In this document: piece after piece, positions 1 to 9,036 of the stretch
Layout of the letters: each line of letters begins with the position of its first letter
Numbering within the stretch: position 1 is the first letter of the stretch
Assembly (NCBI RefSeq): GCF_011397635.1
Contig: NC_064756.1
Coordinates: 33,098,996 to 33,162,995, forward strand
Length of the DNA: 64,000 bases
Origin: Epinephelus fuscoguttatus
Lineage: Eukaryota; Chordata; Actinopteri; Perciformes; Serranidae
Direction: 5' to 3'
The notes under the pieces: generated by a model
Databases searched by the model: none
Told to the model about the DNA's origin: nothing
What the model saw: only the letters and a program-made list of their open reading frames with translations
Translations under genes and position numbers: made by a program

Positions 1-679
1 AAATAATTGTTCGAGGCAGCAGTACACCAGCAGCTCCTGTGTCAGGCAATGTTCACTCAAACTGCTATTAATATTTTTAGAAGGAAGTTTTTGAGGTGAC
101 GAAAATACATTTTGTTGCTGACCCCTCTCCAGCAGTAGGATGCTTAGCTTCCATGTCAGACTCCAGCCTGTTTCACCATAAAGGGGCCTTGCTGACTGAC
201 ATCTACTGTCTGTAATACACTAGTCTGAGTGGGCGGAAGTTCGCTGCACAGATCAGCCTTTCATTGGGCGGAACGAGCCACCCACTGAAGTCCCGCCCTA
301 CCACTTCTGGTTGTCATAGTCGACAAACGTCCTTTACTAACTTTTCGGTGTTTGATCTTGCGGGGATGTAGGCATTTTTCTGCCATGGTTTGCGTCCTGT
401 AGGCGATATTTTTGTGGGCGTGTTACACCAAAACCTGTTTACCCCCCGGCAATATTTTTGCAAACGCACTGTTGCTGTGGCACCGCCAAGAACGATTGTG
501 ATTGGTTGAAAGAAATAAAAAAGCTGTGGCGTTTTTTTCCTCCAATCTTGAAGTGAGAGTTGGCGCAGCCAGACCTTTCTTTTCCTGAGAAAGGTCTGGT
601 GAGCGAGACTAGTAATACACTGACCATAGATAAGTACGCCATACAACCGCACTTCAAAAAATCGGAACTATCCCTTTAA
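1..679 (-). mobile_element. TTAA-ended DNA transposon remnant, left part outside the window
   Basis: The right edge reads AACTATCCCTTTAA. On the minus strand this is a terminus beginning TTAAAGGGATAGTT, the kind of end made by elements that target TTAA. The stretch from about 75 to 220 and the last 70 bases resemble, from memory, a short non-autonomous element common in spiny-rayed fish. The element is interrupted by a second insertion at 221-612, and its far end lies before base 1. It sits in the gab2 intron upstream of the first exon seen here. No transposase coding is present. The family name is uncertain. Confidence 0.6.
221..612. mobile_element. Nested hAT-like non-autonomous element with 8-bp TSD
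   Basis: The 8-base direct repeat TAATACAC occurs at 213-220 and again at 613-620, exactly flanking this block. The block starts TAGTCTGAG and ends GCGAGACTAG, which are inverted copies offset by one base. An 8-bp duplication is typical of hAT-superfamily insertion. A 12-bp perfect hairpin (569-580 against 588-599, CCAGACCTTTCT with its complement) lies just inside the right end. The block is inserted into the larger TTAA-type element. It has no convincing coding frame. Confidence 0.72.
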
Positions 680-991
680 TTCCTCAATATTTTTTTTCCC
701 AGCTTTGGTTTTATCTCATGCATAAGGGATCCTGTTTTGAATTGAGTTATATATTTAGATGTAGTCCCCCTATTACAAAGGTTAACACTGAGATCTCAGT
801 ATGTTAGGTCTTCAGGGGGAGAATTGGGAGGTTTTCACAGCAAAGTTCTCACTGATCTCAAAGCACGTTTTTGTTTTGCTTTGTTTTTAATCACCACTTT
901 TGGCTTCTGATCAGCTCTAAAATCTGTATTGTTAATCGTTCTCACAAAGACAATTCTTTTTGTTGACACTGTCTGCTCTTGTTTTCCACAG
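680..991 (+). other. gab2: End of a gab2 intron
   Basis: This stretch is ordinary AT-rich intron sequence ending in a pyrimidine-rich tract and a CACAG acceptor at 987-991. I see no other feature in it. Confidence 0.6.
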
Positions 992-1082
992 CGAAGCCAA
1001 CACCTCTTGATTTGAAGAACAATGGGATCATTGATGAGCTGCCATTTAAGAGCCCAGTCACCATGTCCTGGACACGGCCCAT
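992..1082 (+). CDS. gab2: gab2 exon encoding AKPTPLDL to the RP(M) junction
   Basis: The acceptor CACAG ends at 991 and the donor GTGAGT starts at 1083. The first two bases complete an Ala codon from the upstream exon, and the last two begin a Met codon finished by the next exon. The translation includes the conserved IDELPFKSPVT stretch. Confidence 0.93.
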
Positions 1083-1844
1083 GTGAGTCTCATATCAGTC
1101 ATTCAAGCTAGGTTACCCAAGGCCACACACACACACACACGCACAGTTTGATGGTACAGATTGGTGCTGTATTTCGTTTCCCCCGGAGGTCAGGAGGTAG
1201 AAGCACTCACAGTCCCGTCTCCTTTGCTTCAGGCCTGCTATGAACTCCATGTCCTCGCAGCATTGTCGGCCCATCTCCACACAAAGCATCACCAGCACCG
1301 ACTCTGCAGACAGTGAGGAGAATTATGTGGCTATGGTGAGTCCCAATAGCTGGAGGGGAGATCAGGAGAGCACATTGTGTTCTTTGTTTTAATGATCCAC
1401 TTGTTTGCGTGCTATGCTTACTCACTGCACCCAGTGTGAGTGAAACCTCCCTCTTGTCCCCATTAGCAGAACCCAGCGTCTACCTCCCCAGCCGTGAGTG
1501 GTACCAGCAGCCCGGCCCCTAGGAAGTGTGGCAACGTGGACTACCTAGCGCTGGACTTCCAGCCTGGATCACCCAGCCCACACAGAAAAGTAAACAGATT
1601 TTGTGGACTTAATTTATCACAGATTTTGTTCTCCTTTCTACCATGGTGCAGTCTGCCCTCAGGTCATAATCTCACTCTTGGCTTATTTATCATCCCGCAG
1701 CCTTCTACATCCTCTGTGACGTCTGATGAGAAGGTGGACTATGTGCAAGTCGACAAGGAGAAGACCCAGGCGCTGCAAAGCACCATGCAGGAGTGGACCG
1801 ATGTGCGGCAGTCTACTGAACCGGCCAAGGGGGTCAAGTCCTGA
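992..1844 (+). CDS. gab2: GRB2-associated-binding protein 2, last four coding exons
   Basis: This is the C-terminal end of a Gab-family docking adaptor, which becomes tyrosine-phosphorylated below growth-factor, cytokine and antigen receptors and recruits PI3K p85 and the phosphatase SHP2. Coding exons are 992-1082, 1233-1335, 1467-1589 and 1701-1844, and the split codons join in frame. The visible protein (about 152 residues) begins AKPTPLDL. It contains IDELPFKSP, then EENYVAM (a YxxM p85 site), VDYLALDFQP and VDYVQVDKEKTQAL (the paired SHP2-binding tyrosines), and ends QEWTDVRQSTEPAKGVKS. These match GAB2 better than GAB1 or GAB3: GAB1 reads VDYVVVD at the last site. The PH domain and proline-rich GRB2 sites are upstream of the window. 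The three introns are only 150, 131 and 111 bp. Confidence 0.95.
1124..1144. repeat. (CA)n microsatellite
   Basis: A short CA dinucleotide run lies in the 150-bp gab2 intron between the first two visible exons. Confidence 0.85.
1233..1335 (+). CDS. gab2: gab2 exon with the YVAM p85-binding motif
   Basis: The acceptor is TGCTTCAG and the donor is ATG|GTGAGT. The translation runs from PAMNSMSS through HCRPISTQSITSTDSADS to EENYVAM. YVAM fits the YxxM consensus for the PI3K p85 SH2 domain; mammalian GAB2 has YVPM at this place. Confidence 0.94.
1467..1589 (+). CDS. gab2: gab2 exon with the first SHP2-binding tyrosine
   Basis: The translation starts QNPASTSPAVSG and runs through CGNVDYLALDFQPGSP to SPHRK. 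The acceptor is a tandem TTAGCAG: splicing at the first AG (1465-1466) keeps Gln, as in mammalian GAB2, and splicing at the second (1468-1469) drops it. The donor is AAA|GTAAAC. Confidence 0.92.
1701..1844 (+). CDS. gab2: gab2 terminal coding exon
   Basis: The acceptor is CATCCCGCAG. The translation begins PSTSSVTSDEK, carries VDYVQVDKEK (second SHP2-binding tyrosine) and ends AKGVKS, with stop TGA at 1842-1844. It is nearly identical to the mammalian GAB2 C-terminus. Confidence 0.95.
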   Translation, partial: PSTSSVTSDEKVDYVQVDKEKTQALQSTMQEWTDVRQSTEPAKGVKS

Positions 1845-4261
1845 CACTGACCCGTACACAAAAATGACCTAAAGTCAAGCATCTCTAGTATCATGTTTCT
1901 ATCATTACTATGAATACTGGCTGGGCTTGTTAAAGACTGAAATATTTGGACAAGAAGCCATAATCTATCTTTGCCTGTTCTCTGTGATGATTTTTACTGC
2001 AATGCACTGCTAACCCGCAGGATATCAGGCCATACAGGTGAAGCGCCCTGCCAAAGCTCTTCATGCAGACTGTTATAACAGTCTAAGGTCAATTAATAAT
2101 GTATATGAAAATATCATCCTTACTCATTGATCCAACCTTTATAAATCAAGTGTTTCATCCAAGCGGCCCCCCGTCCCCCTCTGCAACAGTCAAACATTTT
2201 GCATCCAGCAGGTAATTTACCCAACTGCAGCCATTTAAAAGAGTAGCGGCGGCTAACTGGTCGATAACCATATTAATATACTGTAAGAGTATGCTTACTG
2301 GTCTCAGGAATGCCAAGATGCACTCCAATTTTGGCATGCAGGCAGACTCTCCCTTTTCACTTCAATCTATCATTTGTGCTGAGTCTTGCAGAAGCAGTGA
2401 AGAGATTATTTTCACTGCGGGCAATCATTTCAGCTTAGCAGTGCATGTCTGGTAAGAGGAGGGGGAAGAAAATACAGCCTTACAAATACGTAAAGGCCCG
2501 TGTCAGAAGCCCTAATGATAACCGTGCGTGGCTGTTGCCTCGGTTTCTATTAAGTATGAGCCCAAACCGTATTTAAAAAGCTGTCAGGCTGGATGGCAGG
2601 CCAATTATTTCAATGCAGGTACAAAGTCAGTAACGTCCAAATGTACAGAATGAAGAGAAGAAGCATCTTGTGTCTTTGTAGGTTTGACTTCAATGGTCAA
2701 TTCACTTCAGGTAATATTCTAATACATTTCATTGTAAATGTGCACTGACCAAGAAAATTATTGAGTTGGAGGAAGTAAAAATAAAGCAGGAGGGATGTAC
2801 TTTCCAAGGAGTTCAGATATCCTCTCTGTCTTTCTCTCTCTGTCTCTCTCTAGAGACCATAAATACAAGCTAAGTAGAAGGAGAATAGCATATTTATGTT
2901 TTCCGGAATTCAACCATTCACTGATGTATGTCTTCAGTCTTTGATATGCCACACACTACAGCTATGTCTCTGAAGAGTAATTGTTTCCTGTATGTAAATT
3001 ATTAATAGAATGACATATTTGCAGCACATCTTGTTGACTGTTTGATGCACTTGTCTGAGACAAAAAGTGCACGGCGGTAATGTAACATTGTCATTTTCTC
3101 GCAAAGGCAACCTGCCACAATGAAGATTTGCCAGTGATCATCGTCACTTAAAAAACAGTTTGGGAAAGAATGTTTTCTTCATGTCCTGAACTCTTTTATT
3201 TGTTTAATTTGCCTTATATTTTCATTTCAGTTTTGACTGTAAATTTTTGCCTTGGAGAAATTTAATTATTCACAATATTATTCAAGTGAGAGCCATATTG
3301 TATTTAGGACAACTGAGCGATCAGTTTCTAGTTCAACTTAAGTCCAGTATTTCATTGTGGGCTGGAACCACTGAAGGGTGAATACTTATTTGATCTTTCT
3401 ATGACTAGTGTGGCCATGCAGTGCTAGATGGTATTATTGATTATTTCATTAAGATTTATGTCTTAATGTTTTTCTACCATTTTTACTGCTTTTTGTATTC
3501 TTTTTATCATTATTTTTTTTTTACTGATACGTGTAAGCAAGTGATACTCATGAGGACGGGGTCAGGCTAAATTAAGCTAAGTTTGTTACAGCGTGTATTT
3601 TATTTTTTTTTTTGATTCCCAAATTTTATGATCTGTACATGAAATGGGGAGGCTGGCATGTTTGAGTTGCACTGGCAAAGCCCATCCTGGGCGAACTGTG
3701 ATTCACAAAGAGCGAAAGCAAGAGAGGAAAGAAAAGACTGAAGAAAAGCCTGTCTCCCTGTCAGTCTCTGAAGTAAAATGGATGTGTAATTTATTATCTA
3801 GAGATGCCCGTTGTAAGCAGAAGAGCTGTGTATGTGTTGTGGTAGATTGTGAGTTGTAGTATGTTTAATGACAGCCTGACTGGGCGAGATTGAAAACAAT
3901 GCTCAGATCTACTGTCAGACTGTCACTGGGTTGACATACTGTACTAGTAGATCATTTTTTTAACCACTGTTATTGCTACTACTGTAAAGCATTCGCAGAT
4001 TGCTTGTGTGTTAATTTATTAATTTATTGTGCATTTTGCAGTTGATAATTGTAAAAAAAAAAAGAAAAAAAAAAACAACCCAACAAGGAAATCTTCTCTC
4101 TACTAACATTGATGTATGCAAACTGTCTTGATTTTGTGAAGCAATATGACAAACGATGCCAGTGTGATGGTAATGTGGTACAGTTCATCTGGGATACAAA
4201 AGAATACAATACTTTGTTCTCCCTGTATTATGGTAGACTTAAACTGTGGACATAGAATAAA
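1845..4261 (+). other. gab2: Probable gab2 3' UTR
   Basis: Non-coding AT-rich sequence follows the stop codon. AATAAA hexamers occur at 2780-2785 and 4256-4261, with more at 4648-4653 and 4772-4777, so the true 3' end cannot be fixed by eye. I chose 4261 because mammalian GAB2 has a 3' UTR of several kilobases. I see no gene or clear repeat inside. Confidence 0.45.
4256..4261 (+). terminator. gab2: Candidate gab2 poly(A) signal AATAAA
   Basis: This is a canonical hexamer about 2.4 kb after the gab2 stop. It competes with other hexamers at 2780, 4648 and 4772, and no transcript data can be read from sequence. Confidence 0.35.
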
Positions 4262-6248
4262 TCAAGAAGTGAAAGTCTAGTGTGAAAGGTCCTCTTTAAA
4301 TAAGAACCAAAACACTGTTTTACGGCTGCCACGATGCCATTACTCATCTCTCACCCACACTGAATTGGTGCTGTGATGCACAGAAGTTGAATGTCTGCTG
4401 CCCCCTGTTGTTTAGGACAGCAGCTGCATCCATTGGCATTGATAAAGTACTAGATAGATACAGTAGGGTTTTGGTAGCTGACACACATACCAGTGGTTTC
4501 AGTCAGTATTCATGCCTGTATATTGAAAAGCCTTTTCATACCAAACATGTACAAATATGCAGCACTTCCACAAATAATCTCATTCTTTACATGCAGGAAC
4601 AGTGACTTAAATTGGACAATTATACATTCATTGTGTTATTACTTATAAATAAACATTGCAAGAAATAAGGATCTGCTAAATCATGTACTTGTTAAATGGA
4701 TGGTACTGTGCTGCATGACTTTGATTTTCCAGTAATGACCAATGACTAATCTCTCATGTCTACATAAACAAAATAAAGATGACTAATTGGCTAACAATTT
4801 CTTAGTCAACCAAGACCCCAATGACAGATTGACTAACTGACTAAGAGGGGCAGCTGAAAAATAAAATGCCAGTGATATTGATTCTGGCCAGTGTCTGCTT
4901 AAAGGCCAGTTATGTTTGGTCTGCTTCTGCTATGGGCAGCAAAAAAACAAACATTTTCTACACAATAGTGATATTTATTTAATATTTTTCTGTCATTATC
5001 AGTTCTTATGATCCATAAAGACATCCTTACAAAATGGGGGTACGGGGTTTTGAAGTAATTTGTGGCTTTGTGAAGTAGCAGGTTTGTAAACTTTTGCAAG
5101 TGTTACACAGTTGGAGATAGATTCTGAGTGGGTCTGGATTTTACCCCGTTTTCCAGTTAGACTTGTTGTATGACAACATATGATCCCCGGTGTATGTTAA
5201 AACTCTGCAAGACATTTATGAACAACAGTATTACTACATTCTAGGGCTCTTAAAGTCAGAAATATCTTCTAGTATCATTCCTTGCAAAAATGTAAGTGAT
5301 ATTTCCTTTCCTTTCTAGACTTCACAAATCACTCCCAAAAGTTGCAATCAAAATATAACTGAACTTTTAGCTCAAACACCTAAAACATACCTTTTTACTC
5401 CGTTATTTACCAGCAGTGTTCTGCAGGTGTACTGCTATATAATGAATCTTCTTATTACAGGCTGTCTTTAGAGTAACTACAGCTGTCATCTTCATGCGTA
5501 ATCATGTTAATCTCATAACTCCACTAAGACCAAGAAGGGGCTGACCCCCCCAAAGACTACGATCGAATTAAAGCCTGAGCTGTAGTTAGTGCCATGCTGC
5601 TTCCATCAGTAGCCAGGAGGGCCAGACTAATGGCTCTGGGGTCTGAGGCTCACTTCCAGGTCAGCAGGGTGGTCTGAGTGTGGCAAGAGATTGTCCCACA
5701 ACTGCAGCGTCAACAGGTTGGTGACCACAATAGCCAATCTCTCTTCCCCTGTCAAAGCAGCCTGGGCAGGATGCAAAACCCTCAACTACTCCATTACTGT
5801 TAGTGTTATTATTACGATTATTGTACTTTTTAATTATCTTTTTAAAGGGCAGCAAAGCAAGGGCAAAGGCAAAGTTTCACAGGATTGCTTTCCTCTTTGG
5901 CTCTGTCTGTGTGCACTTTGCATGGTCTCCCTGTTTGTGTGGTTTTCCTCTGGGTGCTTCAGTTTCCTTCTGCTTTGCAAAAACATGCATCCTGTCTCTG
6001 TGAATGTCAGTGTGTTTGCCTGTCTGAGTTTGTAACCCTTACTGTGCTGGCACCGAGGCTGCCCCCCCCCAGTATACATTATGATTACTGCCCTGAGTGT
6101 AAGGCTTCATCTACAGTATAGTGGGTAAGTATGCAGCCACCTATTACCCTCATCTTGAGTTAGCAGATGATGAATGAATGAATGTGTCCGTTAATGGAGC
6201 CAAAACCACCTGAGATTACTTATATTTCATTTTGAAAGGTGCTAAATA
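4262..6248. other. gab2-maml2 intergenic DNA, first part
   Basis: No exon with recognisable homology or good splice signals is visible. Short open frames near 5.7-6.1 kb overlap each other on both strands and look like chance. A CTCF-like motif lies at 4398-4410. Confidence 0.5.
4398..4410 (-). promoter_or_regulatory. Candidate CTCF core motif
   Basis: The minus strand reads AACAGGGGGCAGC, close to the conserved AGGGGGC core of the CTCF motif. It lies between gab2 and maml2, where a domain boundary would be plausible. This is a motif match only. Confidence 0.3.
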
Positions 6249-6629
6249 CTAGGGCTGCAGAAATAATTGAAATATTATCAATATCGCAATATGGCCAAGT
6301 GCAATATCTAAATTGCAGGGGCTGGAATTTTTTGATAAAAGTAAAATGTGTCGCAACATACTATTGTAAATGAGGCATGGTGATACTACAGAGATGCCCC
6401 AGCCTACAAATCATATTCCACAGGTAAGAGAGCATGCTTGTTTGGTACAGACCCCAGCAAAATTCACATTATCATTATTTTTACATACATGTTTCCACTG
6501 AAGATGGAATGCAAAAATTACCCTTTCCACTACAATTGCGACTCATATCGCCAGTCAAAATAATAATAATATGATTTAGAATTATTATTTATTCATTTAT
6601 TTACATATTGCATATCATGCAGCCCCACT
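6249..6629. mobile_element. Short DNA transposon with AGGGCTGCA ends
   Basis: The left end reads CTAGGGCTGCAG and the right end TGCAGCCCCACTA, an inverted pair. The interior includes ATATTATCAATATCGCAATATG and AT-rich sequence of the kind seen in short hAT-like elements of fish. It has no coding frame and no exact target-site duplication that I can see. Confidence 0.6.
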
Positions 6630-7700
6630 AAGAAGCTTACATTTTCTTTACCTTATAAGTGTTGAGGGACACATTAAGTAAGCAGCCAACCAGCCAGCTG
6701 TATTAACTAATTATAAGAGAAGTTTACATAGATTTCAGGCACAACAGCCGCCCTCAGTTACTGAAAAATGAGGACCCCATTTGGTCTTGTGTGGCCTACA
6801 AGTATCTCTGGGGCCAGTCAGCTCCTTAAAGCAGTATATTGGTACACTGGTTCATTTAGTATGTCTGTCTGTGCACTCCAGGGGTCCATAGATATGTCTG
6901 AGTTAAATGTTTTCTTTACGTGAGTCAGTTAACGTGTAAGTAGGCTATGCTTCATATTTGTGTCCTCCTTGTAAATGAGTGAGTGTTCTGTCTTTTAATG
7001 TGTAACTTGAGTTGCATGCTGGGTATTGAGAGTAGTTCAAAAAGAGTGTCCTACACCCTGAAACATAGCTCTCCTTGTAACATATTTGCAGCCTTATTGT
7101 TTATTTCATAATTTGACAAGTTACAGAAAATTTCTATGTTCATAGTTTGACTTTCACTTCAGTTTCTTTAAATTATATCTGTATGTCTGTTGTATATTGA
7201 CACCCTGTGGCCAACGTTGTGTAGGACTTTTTGTGTAACTAATCCAATTGTATGTTTACTTTAATGAGGCTAATTATTTCTAATATTTATTTGATGTTAT
7301 TTACTTATTTCCCGTTATTGTAGAAACTATACACACTAAATGTATACATGTAGGTCTATAGGCTTTATGTAACATTGAAGTAGCCAACAAGAAACCGTGG
7401 AAGTGCCCTCTACTTTATTACCAAGTACAACATATTCAAAGACCTCCTAACATCATCACAAGCAGATCTTTTAAACCGTAAATATCTTCCTAAATGTGCC
7501 ACTGCTTCACTGACTATGTCAATCTGCTAATGCAACCTTATAGAGTCATATTTAGCAAACATTACTGAGGTCCTCTCCCCCTCCTGTCACGGTCCATGCC
7601 TTGCAGGACAGTTCACCCTTCACTCCACTAGAGTGTGCATGTGGACCCCGCTCCATCTGTGTGAGTGGCTCATGTCAAAAGAGGAATGTTCATACAATGA
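6630..7700. other. gab2-maml2 intergenic DNA, second part
   Basis: AT-rich sequence with no recognisable exon, RNA gene or clear repeat. Confidence 0.45.
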
Positions 7701-8625
7701 GGGTCTGTGTATTGTAGTTCCGCTATTGCCTCGGTGCACCACACGGACAAACGATTGTCAATGGACTATTTGAGACGGATCTCAATCGGTTTGTGCGACG
7801 GCTCCCTGCGTTTCGGCTGCGTGCTTTGTGACTTGTAATTCGCGACCAGATCCTTTTTTTATCCGGATGGAAAGAGAAAGACAGAGAGAAAGGACTAAAA
7901 TCCAAACAAAAATGCCGTGAGTCTTGAAGTTTAGTGGATTTGTCTGTTGGTAGATTCTCCTATTCTGGCGACCAGTCGCTGACTTTAAATTTATTGCCAG
8001 TCTTACTCTTTGTATTTTGGGACTATTTCATAAGTGTGGCACATTTGAGATAAAGTAAGATGACATTATACCCGGGTTGTAGCCATCGATGAAACTGAAG
8101 TTGTGCGTGCTATGGTTTTGAATCATCCAAGGGACTCATATTGAATATAATTTATCTGTGAGCAGAGGTCGAGTCGTTAAGCAAGAGTGGATTCATTCCA
8201 GCTGTGAATCCACGAGCCCCTCGTGTTTGTAAATCATTTCAGTTTTAATTAGAAACTGACATAGTAACACCCCTGAGGAAAAATCACTAATAAAATCCTG
8301 CAACATTGGGACTCTTTAACGCCTCTGTGGAACCCAGTGTGAGTTTATACTGACCTTATCTCAGTTCACAGGCAAGTGCCTTTTTAATCTTTGGCATCAC
8401 TGTAACATCAGTTTGACTAGATAACTGTGGAACATATCTTCAAACAGATCTTAAAGGCTACATTGTCTTTCTCTCAAGTGACTTTGTGCGTGCAGTGTAG
8501 TATTTTTCTTTCCACATGGGATCATAGCTGAGTTCATGCGTCTTGTTCTCTTCCATGCCCCTACTGTGGTCCATTAGAAGCTCAGTGGACCTCAGTCTCT
8601 ACAAACTTGACGGGGACCTGCGAGC
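7701..8625 (+). promoter_or_regulatory. maml2: Probable maml2 promoter and 5' untranslated region
   Basis: From about 7720 to 7915 the sequence is richer in CpG than its surroundings (for example GCGACGGCTCCCTGCGTTTCGGC), which suits a TATA-less promoter or 5' UTR. A donor-like CC|GTGAGT at 7914-7922 and an acceptor-like TCCATTAG ending at 8578 could splice a non-coding first exon to the coding one, but an unspliced long leader is equally possible. Several upstream ATGs precede the start. The transcription start cannot be set from sequence alone. Confidence 0.35.
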
Positions 8626-9036
8626 ATGGGAGAAGCGACCCCTGCTCAGTCTGCTGCAGGGCCATTCGTACCCATGTTGGGTGTTGGTTTAGGAACTATG
8701 CCCGGTGGGGTCGGCAACGGGCCAGTGGCGGCCACCTCCAGAGGCTCTGCGGTTCCACAGCTGCACAATGCCATTGTGGAGCGTTTGCGTGCCCGCATAG
8801 AGCTGTGCAGGAGGCACCACTCCACCTGCGAGAACCGCTACCAGAGGGGTCAGGCCGAGAGTTCGGACCGGGAGCACGAGAGTACGCTTCACCTGCTCAA
8901 CATCGTCCAGCAGGGGCCTGGGAACAGAAAGACGAAGGGCAACCGGGGATCGAACCAACAACCTCCAGAGTACAGCAGAGCCAATGGAGAGCAGAAGGGC
9001 TCAGAGGGGGAGCAGAAGCTTTCCACGCGCATAGCG
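8626..9036 (+). CDS. maml2: maml2 exon 1, Notch/CSL-binding helix
   Basis: Exon 1 encodes 137 residues, including the basic helix that lies across the CSL-Notch ankyrin groove. It ends KLSTRIA and the donor is GCG|GTGAGT, phase 0. The segment up to residue 42 is Gly/Pro/Ala-rich, and the region from about 103 is low-complexity and poorly conserved. In human CRTC1-MAML2 tumours this exon is the part that is replaced, at the equivalent phase-0 junction. Confidence 0.95.

Noticed and set aside
5661..6121. Cluster of overlapping frames on both strands between gab2 and maml2
   Set aside because: They overlap in several phases, show no homology and lack splice or promoter context.
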